A stretch of 60,175 nucleotides of DNA from Bacteroidaceae bacterium HV4-6-C5C. GTDB lineage: Bacteria > Bacteroidota > Bacteroidia > Bacteroidales > Bacteroidaceae. This document shows, in pieces, positions 1-9,659 of this stretch (position 1 is the first letter of the stretch; each line of letters starts with the position of its first letter). A program made the translations under genes and the position numbers. The notes beneath the pieces were generated by a model. The model ran no database searches and was not told the origin of the DNA. It saw only the letters and a program-made list of their open reading frames with translations. The stretch lies in assembly GCA_007896885.1 (NCBI GenBank), contig VOIU01000021.1:1-60175 (forward strand). Reading direction: 5' to 3'.

Positions 1-114
1 TTTTGAAAAAACTCTGTAACTAACTAAATTTCAAATATTTCAAAGAGCGTTTTGCGATTTTAATGGGACAGCAATGATATTATCTAATTAATTATTCTTT
101 TCGAACACTCTACT

Positions 115-753
115 CTATTGCCATTTCATCGTTGGTAACATGAATGTGAATGTAATGAGATTATACAAAATGTGTATGCCGATACAATAAAGAATGCCGC
201 ATTGAATACGGGCTTTGTTCAAAAAGAAAGCGAGTATGCCGAGTGGTATAACTTGTATGAAGGCAAAGATAAAATTGTTCCAATGGAGATTGGTGAAGTT
301 TGTTAGATGCAACAGCGCAAAAAACACCATGCTGATGTAACCAGCTGCAGATTTTGCTTTTAATCCGTATTCTTTTCGGGCATAATAGAGAATGATGCTG
401 ATCCAACATAGATTTGATAGAATAATGTTCGCAACAAACGACTCCGTTTTGCCAAATAATACTAAGGTCAGCTTGAATAGCATTCCTAGTGCAAAGCTTC
501 TTAAAAGGACTTTGCGTTCCAGCGTGATGGGATATCTGAATAAAACTTCTTCGATGCACGGGCCTATCAAGCAGATCATGAGAAAGGTAAGAAATATCCC
601 ATGCTTTTGTATTAAATCAGACTGATTGTTAATTGGAAGTGAAACAAATTGTTTCCCTATCCATAGTATGCCGGAGATTGGAGCTGCCACGATGGCAATA
701 AGAACGAATGCCCATATAGTATACTGGGTCGTTAATTTGAGCTTTGTGTACAT
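115..753 (-). CDS. CPBP-family intramembrane metalloprotease
   Basis: A 212-residue polytopic membrane protein with about six hydrophobic segments. It shows the three signature motifs of the CPBP (Abi) family: EEVLFR (the glutamate pair and arginine of motif 1), LLHLTNF (motif 2 histidine) and HILYN (motif 3). Family members are Rce1-like membrane proteases, in bacteria often linked to bacteriocin self-immunity or peptide processing; the substrate here cannot be deduced. It is alone on the minus strand, with no visible partner such as a bacteriocin gene. The start codon is the ATG complement at 751-753. The family call is firm, the function is not. Confidence 0.85.
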   Translation of the reverse strand: MYTKLKLTTQYTIWAFVLIAIVAAPISGILWIGKQFVSLPINNQSDLIQKHGIFLTFLMICLIGPCIEEVLFRYPITLERKVLLRSFALGMLFKLTLVLFGKTESFVANIILSNLCWISIILYYARKEYGLKAKSAAGYISMVFFALLHLTNFTNLHWNNFIFAFIQVIPLGILAFFLNKARIQCGILYCIGIHILYNLITFTFMLPTMKWQ

Positions 754-1445
754 AATAATGAAGTAAAAGAATTCGATATAATATGTTGGCCTTAGCTTTA
801 TAGGATTCTTTGATTATCTGTTTTTATATAAAATATTTGTAAAAATAATGATAAATATTATTACATGTGTTATTTTGATAAATAATTAATGATATACTTA
901 AAATATTTATGTCATGGAGAGCTCATTGTTTGATCGTCATTTTGTTCAATGTCAATGTGAAGCAAAGCAGGAACAACATACATGTAATGTATAGCAAACC
1001 AGGAAGGCTTTTGGGTTTCTGTAAAATGAAGCAGGAAGAATAAATCATAAAGTGTGAAGCATTTCCGGGCATAGTCACATAAGAAACGTGCATAGTCAAG
1101 TAATCCCATTCCCATAAGGAGGTATGCTAGTTCCCATTATTAGTTACAACAGTATCTATATAGAGGAACTATGATTTCCTAGGTTAGAAACTGTTGTTTC
1201 TTGACCTTGGAAATAATCATTGCTTGCCTTTGTAAAGAGAATGGTTAGGATGGCGGTAGAGATAAGGTAGCTCTATACTAATGAGTCATAATGGAACTCT
1301 ATTTTCTCTCTTTTCGCAGAGTTTGGGGAACAAAATGTGTAAAAATACATCGTTTTCAACCATAATTTGGGCATCCATTTTTCTTTCTAAATCCATGTAT
1401 TGTTGGTTTATGTGTTTGCTTGTCAGTGTGTTATATGAATCGTTG

Positions 1446-1553
1446 GCAGGGTGCAATTAACTTTAATTGCACCCTGCTGTTTCGCTTAATTGCACCCATG
1501 TATCATCCTTTATATCAATGCTTTATATAGGTTGGTGCAAGCAGTGCAATTAA
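1446..1553. repeat. GGGTGCAATTAA repeat cluster with perfect inverted pair
   Basis: A 15-bp perfect inverted repeat with a 2-bp centre occupies 1446-1477 (arms 1446-1460 and 1463-1477; core GGGTGCAATTAA / TTAATTGCACCC). A third copy, TTAATTGCACCC, lies at 1486-1497 and a shorter fourth, GTGCAATTAA, at 1544-1553. The cluster ends about 50 bp before the -7 box of the nucleotidase promoter. It could be a hairpin or a multi-site operator; the additional copies in both orientations argue for protein binding rather than a simple terminator, and no T-tract follows. Confidence 0.75.
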
Positions 1554-1605
1554 AATACGCAAAAAAACTCTAGGTAGAGAAGGCGTGAGAAAGTGTTCTA
1601 TTTGC

Positions 1606-1614
1606 TATATTTGT
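1606..1614 (+). promoter_or_regulatory. -7 promoter box for the 5'-nucleotidase pair
   Basis: TATATTTGT matches the Bacteroidota housekeeping -7 consensus TAnnTTTG and lies 30 bp before the ATG at 1644. No clear -33 TTTG was found at the usual spacing. Confidence 0.5.
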
Positions 1615-1643
1615 CGCAATTTAAGGTATAATTGATAAAAAAA

Positions 1644-2414
1644 ATGAAGAAGAATTTACAGAGAAATCTATTTGGAACGCTTTTGCTGGCTTTCTTTTTG
1701 CTCACTTCGTGCCATTCGGCTTACAATGTGACAAAGACTGAAGGCAAGATGGTTTCAATAGACTCGACTTGGGATGCGAAACCTGTAGGGGAAGCTATTG
1801 CGATGATCACTCCTTATAAAGCGAAAATAGATAGCGTGATGTATCGTGTGGTCGGTACAGCCGAAATGACAATGGACAGAGGACTTCCGGAAAGCTTATT
1901 GTCTAATCTGGTTGCCGATTTATTGAAACAGTCTGCTACCCAAGTGTTAGGAAAGCCTGCGGACATGGGCTTGGTGAACGTGGGTGGTCTGCGTAATGTT
2001 CTGACAAAAGGACCGATCACTACCGGAAATTTATTTGAAATATTGCCATTTGAGAACTCTTTATGTGTACTAACCATTTCAGGAGCTAATCTGAAACACT
2101 TATTTGAGAACATAGCTGCACAGCATGGACAGGGCGTGAGTGGAGTTCGACTGGTTATTACTAAAAGTGGAAAGTTAGCCGAGTGCACTGTCGGTGGACA
2201 ACCTCTGGATGAACAGAAACTTTATACGGTTGCTACCATTGACTATGTAGCGGATGGAAATGACGGTATGCCTGCTCTTCTGCAAGCAGAAAAACGGGTT
2301 TGCCCCCAAGGTGCGACATTGCGCAATATATTTATGAATTATGTGGAAAGTCAGACTGCTGCCGATAAGAAAATAACTTCTAGTTTGGATGGCAGAATAA
2401 CAGTACAAAATTAA
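1644..2414 (+). CDS. 5'-nucleotidase C-terminal-domain lipoprotein
   Basis: A 256-residue protein matching the C-terminal (substrate-specificity) domain of the UshA/5'-nucleotidase family: the MDRGLPESLLSNLVADLL, VGGLRN, FENSLCVLTISG and YTVATIDYVADGNDG stretches are family features. It lacks the metal-binding phosphoesterase domain, which is encoded by the next gene, 7 bp downstream. The N-terminus is a lipoprotein signal with lipobox LLTSC. The first in-frame ATG at 1644 was chosen over a TTG at 1632, which only adds four residues before the same signal. The two products presumably form a nucleotidase/phosphoesterase in the cell envelope; assembly of the halves is inference. Confidence 0.85.
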   Translation: MKKNLQRNLFGTLLLAFFLLTSCHSAYNVTKTEGKMVSIDSTWDAKPVGEAIAMITPYKAKIDSVMYRVVGTAEMTMDRGLPESLLSNLVADLLKQSATQVLGKPADMGLVNVGGLRNVLTKGPITTGNLFEILPFENSLCVLTISGANLKHLFENIAAQHGQGVSGVRLVITKSGKLAECTVGGQPLDEQKLYTVATIDYVADGNDGMPALLQAEKRVCPQGATLRNIFMNYVESQTAADKKITSSLDGRITVQN

Positions 2415-2421
2415 GAATAAG

Positions 2422-3273
2422 ATGAAACGGAAATATATATTATTAGCGTTGTTGTTTTTGCCGGTAAGTTTTCTGGGAGCACAGCAGACCAAACATTTAG
2501 AAATTCTTCAAACAAGTGATACGCACAGTCGTATTGAACCTATCCCGACCACTTCCGCCGATCGTAGTGCAGGTATGGGAGGTGCGGCTCGCCGTGCTGC
2601 ATTTATAAAGCAGGAGCGTACTCAAAACCCTGATTTGTTGGTGTTCGATTGTGGCGATATCTCCCAAGGTACTCCTTACTACAATGTATTCAGAGGAGAG
2701 CTTGAAGTGAGAATGATGAATCTGATGGGTTATGATGCCATGGCTATCGGTAACCATGAATTTGACTCTGGACTTGATAATATGGCCCGCCTGTTTCGGA
2801 TGGCGAAGTTTCCGGTGCTTTGTGCAAATTATGATGTAAAAGGCACTGTACTGGATGGACTTGTAAAGCCTTACGTGATTTTGAAACGCAACGGCCTTAA
2901 AATCGGTGTGTTTGGCTTATCTCCTAAGTTGGAAGGTTTGGTGCAGGCCGATAAGTGTGAGGGAGTGGTTTATAAAGATCCTATACCTGTGGCACAAAAA
3001 ATGGCTGATCTGCTCAAACAGAAAGAGCATTGTGATGTTGTAGTCTGTCTTTCACATCTTGGCATTACGAGCCAGTATCCCAATGAACCTTGCGATGAAG
3101 AATTGGTTCGCAAAACCAATCATATTGATGTGATATTGGGCGGACATTCCCATACATTTATGAATAAGCCAGCTTATTATTTAAATAAAGATGGAGTAAC
3201 TGTTGCCGTATCGCATACAGGAAAAAATGGAATTTATGTGGGTAAGCTCGATTTAACGCTTACAAAAAAATAA
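2422..3273 (+). CDS. 5'-nucleotidase N-terminal metallophosphoesterase domain protein
   Basis: A 283-residue calcineurin-like metallophosphatase, equal to the N-terminal catalytic domain of UshA-type 5'-nucleotidases. Visible metal-ligand motifs are SDTHSR (D and H), FDCGDISQG (D), GNHEFD (N and H), CLSHLG (H) and GGHSHTF (H pair). A cleavable signal peptide ends near residue 20 (FLGAQQ). It starts 7 bp after the stop of the C-terminal-domain gene, so the two form an operon with the domain order inverted relative to single-chain homologues. The likely role is release of phosphate and nucleosides from nucleotides in the periplasm; substrate unproven. Confidence 0.88.
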   Translation: MKRKYILLALLFLPVSFLGAQQTKHLEILQTSDTHSRIEPIPTTSADRSAGMGGAARRAAFIKQERTQNPDLLVFDCGDISQGTPYYNVFRGELEVRMMNLMGYDAMAIGNHEFDSGLDNMARLFRMAKFPVLCANYDVKGTVLDGLVKPYVILKRNGLKIGVFGLSPKLEGLVQADKCEGVVYKDPIPVAQKMADLLKQKEHCDVVVCLSHLGITSQYPNEPCDEELVRKTNHIDVILGGHSHTFMNKPAYYLNKDGVTVAVSHTGKNGIYVGKLDLTLTKK

Positions 3274-3379
3274 CACGATAGAGAAATGTGCTAGGGAGCT
3301 TGATACAGAGTTTTTTGCGATGCAGGAACGTATTTGCTTCTTGTGAATTAGAGTATGGCTCTATTGAAAAGATATAATC

Positions 3380-6300
3380 ATGAGTAAACGAATAGTTCTA
3401 GCTGTTTTATGGGTCTTATTATCAACTCGGTTCGTAACTGCCGCTCCCCGAATAAATCCTCCTTATTTGCCTTCATCTCAAGATGAACGGTGTAAAGCAT
3501 GGGTTGATTCGGTCTTTTCGCGACTAAGCTTACATGAAAAGGTCGGGCAGCTCATTGTGGCGACTTTTCCTGCGAGAGCTGATAAGCAGACCCGGAAGCA
3601 AATAAAAGCTCTGGTGAAAAAGTACAAGATTGGCGGATTACTCTTTTCTGAAGGAGTGGCTGAGGAACAAGCTATTCTTACTAATATTGCACAGAAGGAA
3701 TCGGATGTCCCTGTTCTTATCACTTTTGATGGAGAATGGGGACTTTCCATGAGATTATCGGGTATGCCTGATTTTCCACGAAATGCAGCGCTTGGTTGTA
3801 TCGAAGATAATGAATTGATCACGGCTTATGGTCGGGAGGTTGCACGCGAATTCAAAGAGTTGGGGGTGCAGGTGAACTTTGCTCCCGATGCCGATGTAAA
3901 TACCAATCCTAATAATCCGGTTATTCATTTCCGTTCTTTTGGAGAAGATCCCAAAAAGGTTTCTGAGAGAGTCTTGGCCTATGCTCACGGGCTTGAAAGT
4001 GGAGGCATACTTTCTGTTTGTAAGCACTTTCCGGGACATGGAGATACAAGCGTCGATTCTCATAAAGCATTGCCTGCTCTTTATTATAATAGAGAGCGAC
4101 TCGATAGCGTGGAATTATATCCTTTTAGAGCTATGATTCGTGGTGGCTTGGGAGGTGTGATGGTGGGGCATCTGCAAGTTCCGGCCTTGGATCCGGATAA
4201 GACGCCATCTTCTTTATCACGTAAAATTGTCACCGGACTCCTAAAAAATGAATTGGGCTTTGAAGGCTTGGTTTTTTCGGATGCACTGGATATGAAAGGC
4301 GTCTCTTCCGTACCTCAGGTCACCACTAAAGCATTAGTGGCCGGTAATGATATGGTCTTGGTGCAATATAACACTGAGAAAGCATTTGAAGAGCTTATTG
4401 ATGCAGTTAAAAATGGCGTTTTATCGGAGGCTGAGGTTGATGCTAAATGCCGTAAGATATTAGCTTATAAGTATATGCTCGGACTCCGAACGCAGCATCC
4501 CCAGTTACAGGTTAGCGGTATAAGCTATCGCATTAATACGCCCCAAGCGCAAGCCTTGGCTACTCGACTTCGCCGTGCTACTGTTACGGTACTAGGCAAT
4601 GATTTCGGTATCCTTCCGCTTATTCCGGTCGGTAATTCTCCCGTTGCAATATTGAGTGTGGGTGATGGTAAGGATACTGTATTTGTGAAAGAAGTGACCA
4701 AGCTCTGCCCTGTTAAAGTTGACCGTTTTCGCTTGATTTCCAGGCAGTCGGATAGTATACGGCAGGAGTTGCTGCAAAAGTTGGGAACATATCGTCGTGT
4801 AATTGTCAGTGTATCCTGTAAGGATATTGATGCCGCTGCTTATTCAAAATTTCTAAGTGGACTGAATGACTCTATCCCTTTTGTTTATACTTTTTTTACT
4901 TCCTATCGGGGCATGCAAATGGTTGAGCCGGCGCTGGAAAATGCAAGTGCCGTTATTTTAGGACATTCCTCACAGCCCGACGTACAGCAATTGGTGGCAA
5001 GTATATTATTTGGAAAAGATTCTGCGCAAGGTAAATTATCGATGAGTATAGGACGTTTGTATGCTTCGGGAGAGGGGTGCATGATCAGGCCTGGTATGAC
5101 TTCCGGAACAGTTATCCCCGAAGATCACGGAATGAGCTCGAATGCGCTGCGACATATTGATGCTATTGCCCGTGAAGGAATAAAGTCCGGCGCCTATCCG
5201 GGGTGTCAAGTCTTGGTGCTGAAGAATGGAAAGGCTGTTTATAACAAATGCTTCGGGACTCATTCACCTCAAGATTCCACAGCTGTACGTCCTGATGATT
5301 TGTTCGATCTCTCCTCGCTGACTAAAACATCTGCGACTTTGCTTGCTGTAATGAAGTTGTATGATGAAGGAAAACTAAAGCTGACGGATAAGGCTTCCAA
5401 ATATGTATCATTCATGCGCGGAGGGAGGAAGAAGAACATAACCATCAAAGACTTACTGTTTCATGAATCTGGACTTCCACCATATATCCGCTTCTATCTG
5501 AATGCAATTGATCCGAATTCGGTGCATGGCCCTTATGCGCAAAGCTGGAAAGATCAGTGGCATCAGACACAGGTGAGTGAGCATAGTTATTTTTGTTCGG
5601 ATTTTAAATTTAAGAAAGGATTAATAGCCAATCATGAGAGTGCGGCTTATCCCATGCAAGTTGCAGATAGTATATGGCTGAATAAGAATTTTAAAAATAC
5701 GATATTGCAAAGCATTGCAAAGTGTGAACTTGATGACAAACATTATGTGTATAGCTGCGTTGGCTTTATCGTTTTGCAGCAGGTCATTGAGAGTATCACT
5801 AAAAAGACTCTTGACGATTATCTTGAAGAAGAATTTTATCGTCCGATGGGATTGAAACACACAATGTATCTGCCGCTGCGTAAGTACACTAAAGATCAGA
5901 TAATGCCAACGGTCTCGAATGATTATCTTCGGCGTCAGGATTTGTGTGGTTATGTACAAGATGAATCGGCGGCCTTTTTAGGAGGTGTTTCGGGTAATGC
6001 AGGTCTCTTCTCTACGGCTGAAGAGATTGGGAAGATATATCAGATGCTGTTAAATGATGGAGAGATTGACGGTAAACGTTATTTAAGTGAAGAAACCTGC
6101 CGCTTTTTTACTTTCGAGAGATCAGCGAACAGCTATGTTGGGTTGGGCTTTGATAAACCTAATCCGGAAGACTTAAAAAACAGTCCCTGTTCCCTTTCTG
6201 CAAATTCTTCCGTCTATGGTCAAACCGGTTCCACGGGTACTTGTGTTTGGGTGGATCCTCTAAATAAAACGGTTTATGTATTCTTGAGCAACCGGATGTG

Positions 6301-6382
6301 CCCCGATGTATGGAACTCAAAGGTTGTTGACTCGAATATCCGTTCAAATATACAGGAAGCTATCTATAAGAGCCTGAGATAG
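3380..6382 (+). CDS. GH3 beta-N-acetylhexosaminidase / beta-lactamase-fold serine hydrolase fusion
   Basis: A 1000-residue two-enzyme fusion. Residues ~35-375 are a NagZ-like GH3 domain with KHFPGHGDTSVDSH (216-228, the Asp-His acid/base loop typical of NagZ) and the predicted nucleophile D301 in FSDALDMKG. Residues ~390-565 resemble a degenerate GH3 C-terminal domain. Residues ~585-1000 are a class-C beta-lactamase/esterase-type domain with the SxxK motif S646-LT-K649, a YSCVG tyrosine motif and a GQTGSTG motif near the end. A signal peptide (residues 1-22) has no lipobox. Family knowledge suggests a role in cell-wall muropeptide or amino-sugar recycling in the envelope; the hydrolase target is unknown. 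A tandem paralogue follows 162 bp downstream. Confidence 0.85.
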   Translation: MSKRIVLAVLWVLLSTRFVTAAPRINPPYLPSSQDERCKAWVDSVFSRLSLHEKVGQLIVATFPARADKQTRKQIKALVKKYKIGGLLFSEGVAEEQAILTNIAQKESDVPVLITFDGEWGLSMRLSGMPDFPRNAALGCIEDNELITAYGREVAREFKELGVQVNFAPDADVNTNPNNPVIHFRSFGEDPKKVSERVLAYAHGLESGGILSVCKHFPGHGDTSVDSHKALPALYYNRERLDSVELYPFRAMIRGGLGGVMVGHLQVPALDPDKTPSSLSRKIVTGLLKNELGFEGLVFSDALDMKGVSSVPQVTTKALVAGNDMVLVQYNTEKAFEELIDAVKNGVLSEAEVDAKCRKILAYKYMLGLRTQHPQLQVSGISYRINTPQAQALATRLRRATVTVLGNDFGILPLIPVGNSPVAILSVGDGKDTVFVKEVTKLCPVKVDRFRLISRQSDSIRQELLQKLGTYRRVIVSVSCKDIDAAAYSKFLSGLNDSIPFVYTFFTSYRGMQMVEPALENASAVILGHSSQPDVQQLVASILFGKDSAQGKLSMSIGRLYASGEGCMIRPGMTSGTVIPEDHGMSSNALRHIDAIAREGIKSGAYPGCQVLVLKNGKAVYNKCFGTHSPQDSTAVRPDDLFDLSSLTKTSATLLAVMKLYDEGKLKLTDKASKYVSFMRGGRKKNITIKDLLFHESGLPPYIRFYLNAIDPNSVHGPYAQSWKDQWHQTQVSEHSYFCSDFKFKKGLIANHESAAYPMQVADSIWLNKNFKNTILQSIAKCELDDKHYVYSCVGFIVLQQVIESITKKTLDDYLEEEFYRPMGLKHTMYLPLRKYTKDQIMPTVSNDYLRRQDLCGYVQDESAAFLGGVSGNAGLFSTAEEIGKIYQMLLNDGEIDGKRYLSEETCRFFTFERSANSYVGLGFDKPNPEDLKNSPCSLSANSSVYGQTGSTGTCVWVDPLNKTVYVFLSNRMCPDVWNSKVVDSNIRSNIQEAIYKSLR

Positions 6383-6453
6383 AAATTTTCTTTTTTTTCT
6401 TATCCGTAGGGAGATATTATCGAAGCAGATTTATATCAGGCGAATATTATTTA

Positions 6454-6462
6454 TATATTTGC
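6454..6462 (+). promoter_or_regulatory. -7 promoter box for the second GH3-hydrolase gene
   Basis: TATATTTGC matches TAnnTTTG and lies about 80 bp before the ATG at 6545, suggesting the second paralogue can be transcribed separately from the first. Confidence 0.45.
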
Positions 6463-6544
6463 TGAACCCTTGTCAATTTTAACTGTTATGGGATAAATGC
6501 AAGACGCACCAAAGGTCTTGGTTTTCTGATGAAAGTTTGAGAGA

Positions 6545-9500
6545 ATGAAAAGACTACTAGTATTCATAATTATATTATTGACCGGATGTACTCGTTTTGC
6601 TTTAGAAGCCAAACGTTTGCCGTCACCTCCTCCTCCTGTTCCTCCCGTAGAACCGTTCATGCTTCAGCGCGCCGAAAAAGATAAACGTTGTGTGCAATGG
6701 GTGGACTCTGTGTTTAATAAAATGAGTCTGAAGGAACGTATAGGTCAGTTACTTATTTATACTATAGCTCCACAAAAAACAAAAAAGAATCGTGAACTCT
6801 TGCGTAAAGTGGTTGAGGAATATAAAGTCGGTGGTCTATTATTTTCTGGTGGGCTGATGCTGAACCAAGCGATGTTAACCAATGAGGCACAGAGGATGGC
6901 AAAAGTTCCTTTAATGATAACTTTTGATGGCGAGTGGGGGCTTTCCATGCGTTTACGGGGAACTCCCGTATTTCCTAAGAATATGGTCTTGGGATGTATC
7001 CAGGATGATAAGTTGATCTATTCTTATGGACGTGAGATGGCACGGCAATGCCGTGAGTTGGGTATTAGGGTAAACTTTGCTCCTGTAGCCGATGTGAATA
7101 TAAATCCACGGAATCCTGTGATTAACACCCGTTCTTTCGGAGAAAGTCCGGTAAGTGTAGCGGATAAGGTTATCTCTTATGGCAAAGGCTTGGAAGATGG
7201 AGGCGTGCTTTCAGTATGTAAACATTTCCCGGGTCATGGTGATACAGACGTCGATTCACATAAAGCTTTGCCTACATTGCCTTTTACGCGGGAGCGTTTG
7301 GATAGCATAGAACTTTATCCTTTTAAAAAAGCGATTAAAGCCGGATTGAGTGGTATTATGGTCGGACATCTTGAAGTACCGATCTTTGAAGAACATGTCG
7401 GACTTCCTTCTTCTCTTTCGCGCAATGTGGTCTATGATTTACTCAGTAGGGAGTTGCATTTTAAAGGACTGATTTTTACAGATGCACTTTCTATGAAAGG
7501 CGTATCGGGCAATGAAATGGTTTGTTTAAAGGCTCTTAAAGCTGGAAATGATATGCTTCTGGTGCCGGATAGGCTTAAAGAGGAAGTCCAATCGGTGGTA
7601 GATGCCATTAAGAGTGGTGATATGGAAGAAGAGGGTATTAACCGAAGGTGTCGCAAAGTTTTAACCTACAAATATGTGCTTGGGCTTCGTAAAAGGCCTC
7701 AAATCCATTTGTCCGGTTTGGGAAGCAGAGTTAATACTCCCCATACCAAAGACTTGATTCGCCGTTTGAATTTGGCGGCGGTAACAGTATTGGGTAACCA
7801 GCAGGGTATTCTTCCATTAAGCACTGATATCAAACAGCTTGCAGTGCTTAATGTGGGTGACAATAAAATCATTAAACCATTTTTTAAAGAGCTGTCGGAA
7901 TATGCCCATCCGGTGGGGTTCCAACTTGGAAAATCTTTATCGGAGGCGGAGCGTATAAGTCTAAAAGAGACGTTATCGCATTATAAACGGATTATCGTTT
8001 GTGTCACCGATCATCGCCTTGCTCCTTATCAAACTTTCTTTGCCGATTTTGCTCCAAAAGTCCCGGTCGTTTATGTCTTTTTTATTCCCGGAAAGCAGAT
8101 TCTACAGATACATCGTGGAGTTTCCGCAGCCGATGCTGTAGTGCTTGCCCACTCTCCGGGGGAGGATATTCAGAAGCATGTAGCTAAGGTGTTGTATGCC
8201 GATGCAACAGCCAACGGACGGTTGTCAGCCAGTATTGGCGGACTTTTTGCAACAGGTGACGGTATGACCTTATCTCCTGAAACTCCCCATCGTTTTATCC
8301 CTGAAGAATATGGAATGAATTCCCGTTTGTTGAGCCGTATCGACACGATTGCCGCCGAAGGTATTCGTAAAGGAGCTTATCCGGGATGTCAAATTGTAAT
8401 CTTTAAAAATGGGAAGGAGTTATATAATAAGGCATTTGGTGCACATACTTGGGCTAAAGGCTCCGTAGCAGCTTCTGCAGGCGCATCCGCCTTAATGCTC
8501 GATGTTCCTGTCCCTGTAAAGAAGACGGATGTTTACGATCTAGCCTCGTTGACTAAGACTACAGCAACATTACTTGCTGTGATGAAGTTGTATGATAAAG
8601 GAGCGTTGAACCTGACGGATCGTGCTTCAGATTATCTTTCTTACCTGAAGAATACCGATAAGAAGAATATAACGGTCAGAGAGCTGTTATTACATGAGTC
8701 TGGACTGCCTCCCACTTTGTTATTTTATCAGGACGTTATTGATAAGAAGAGCTACAAGGGTTCGTTATTTAAAGCCAAACGTGATAAATTATACTCTGTG
8801 CGTGTGGGCGCCGAGGTGTGGGCAAATCCAAACTTCCGTTTCCGTAAAGGTCTGACTTCAAACATTCGCATGGCAGGATACAGTATGCAGGTGTGTGATA
8901 GCCTTTGGTTGAACGATTCATTTAAGAAAGAGTATCTGAAGAAAATAGCCAATGCTCCATTAAAAGATAAACGTTACCGCTATAGCGATCTCAATTTTAT
9001 ACTGTTACAACAGATTGTTGAGCAACGCACCGGAATGTCACTGAATAAATTTTTAGAAAGAGAATTTTATGTGCCTATGGGGCTTTCGAGGACCGGATAC
9101 TTACCGTTATCCCGTCAATATGGTGCATTTAAGAAAGGATTGAAATCGGAAATAATACCTTCGAATATTGATTTATTCTTGAGAAAAGAGCTTCTGCAAG
9201 GGTTTGTGCATGATGAGGCTGCAGCTTTTCAAGGAGGTGTTTCGGGTAATGCCGGTCTATTCTCTAATGCTACTGAAGTAGCATCTATCTATCAGATGTT
9301 GCTGAATAATGGCGAATGGAAAGGGAAGCGGTATCTGAGTGAGACGACATGTCGTATGTTTACGACTACAGTATCCAACATCAGTCGTCGCGGTCTTGGT
9401 TTTGATAAGCCTGATACGCGGCATCCTGAAAATAGTCCGTGCTGTATTTTTGCTTCCGCTTCAGTTTATGGGCATACCGGTTTCACCGGGACTTGCGCCT

Positions 9501-9652
9501 GGGTTGATCCGGTAAACGCTCTGGTATATGTATTCTTGAGCAACCGTATTTATCCGGATGCGTGGAACACAAAGCTGCAGAAGCTAAAGATAAGAGAACG
9601 AATTCAAGAAGCTATGTATCAGGCTTTATCATCGCCTGAGGCAAAGAAATAA
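6545..9652 (+). CDS. GH3 / beta-lactamase-fold hydrolase fusion lipoprotein (tandem paralogue)
   Basis: A 1035-residue paralogue of the preceding gene with the same layout: NagZ-like GH3 domain (KHFPGHGDTDVDSH, nucleophile in FTDALSMKG), linker domain, and C-terminal serine hydrolase with SLTK, YSDLN and GHTGFTG motifs. YSDLN keeps the asparagine position of the YxN motif better than the upstream copy (YSCVG). It differs by having a lipobox (LLTGC, Cys15), so it is probably membrane-anchored while the upstream copy is soluble, and by an insertion rich in Ala/Ser just before SxxK. Proline run PSPPPPVPPVEP follows the lipid anchor. The pair is an ancient duplication, as the two have diverged throughout. 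Confidence 0.85.
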   Translation: MKRLLVFIIILLTGCTRFALEAKRLPSPPPPVPPVEPFMLQRAEKDKRCVQWVDSVFNKMSLKERIGQLLIYTIAPQKTKKNRELLRKVVEEYKVGGLLFSGGLMLNQAMLTNEAQRMAKVPLMITFDGEWGLSMRLRGTPVFPKNMVLGCIQDDKLIYSYGREMARQCRELGIRVNFAPVADVNINPRNPVINTRSFGESPVSVADKVISYGKGLEDGGVLSVCKHFPGHGDTDVDSHKALPTLPFTRERLDSIELYPFKKAIKAGLSGIMVGHLEVPIFEEHVGLPSSLSRNVVYDLLSRELHFKGLIFTDALSMKGVSGNEMVCLKALKAGNDMLLVPDRLKEEVQSVVDAIKSGDMEEEGINRRCRKVLTYKYVLGLRKRPQIHLSGLGSRVNTPHTKDLIRRLNLAAVTVLGNQQGILPLSTDIKQLAVLNVGDNKIIKPFFKELSEYAHPVGFQLGKSLSEAERISLKETLSHYKRIIVCVTDHRLAPYQTFFADFAPKVPVVYVFFIPGKQILQIHRGVSAADAVVLAHSPGEDIQKHVAKVLYADATANGRLSASIGGLFATGDGMTLSPETPHRFIPEEYGMNSRLLSRIDTIAAEGIRKGAYPGCQIVIFKNGKELYNKAFGAHTWAKGSVAASAGASALMLDVPVPVKKTDVYDLASLTKTTATLLAVMKLYDKGALNLTDRASDYLSYLKNTDKKNITVRELLLHESGLPPTLLFYQDVIDKKSYKGSLFKAKRDKLYSVRVGAEVWANPNFRFRKGLTSNIRMAGYSMQVCDSLWLNDSFKKEYLKKIANAPLKDKRYRYSDLNFILLQQIVEQRTGMSLNKFLEREFYVPMGLSRTGYLPLSRQYGAFKKGLKSEIIPSNIDLFLRKELLQGFVHDEAAAFQGGVSGNAGLFSNATEVASIYQMLLNNGEWKGKRYLSETTCRMFTTTVSNISRRGLGFDKPDTRHPENSPCCIFASASVYGHTGFTGTCAWVDPVNALVYVFLSNRIYPDAWNTKLQKLKIRERIQEAMYQALSSPEAKK

Positions 9653-9659
9653 GAATTTC

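Larger units (their letters stand above)
754..1631. other. 878-bp intergenic region without a convincing gene
   Basis: The stretch between the CPBP gene and the 5'-nucleotidase pair. The only open frame of note (912-1115, minus, 67 codons) has no recognisable domain. The right half holds the GGGTGCAATTAA repeat cluster (1446-1553) and the promoter of the next gene (1606-1614). I see nothing else I can support. Confidence 0.6.

Noticed and set aside
912..1115. 67-codon minus-strand ORF in the 878-bp gap
   Set aside because: No signal, domain or ribosome site; no -7 box at a sensible distance; composition does not argue for coding. Left as possible but unsupported.
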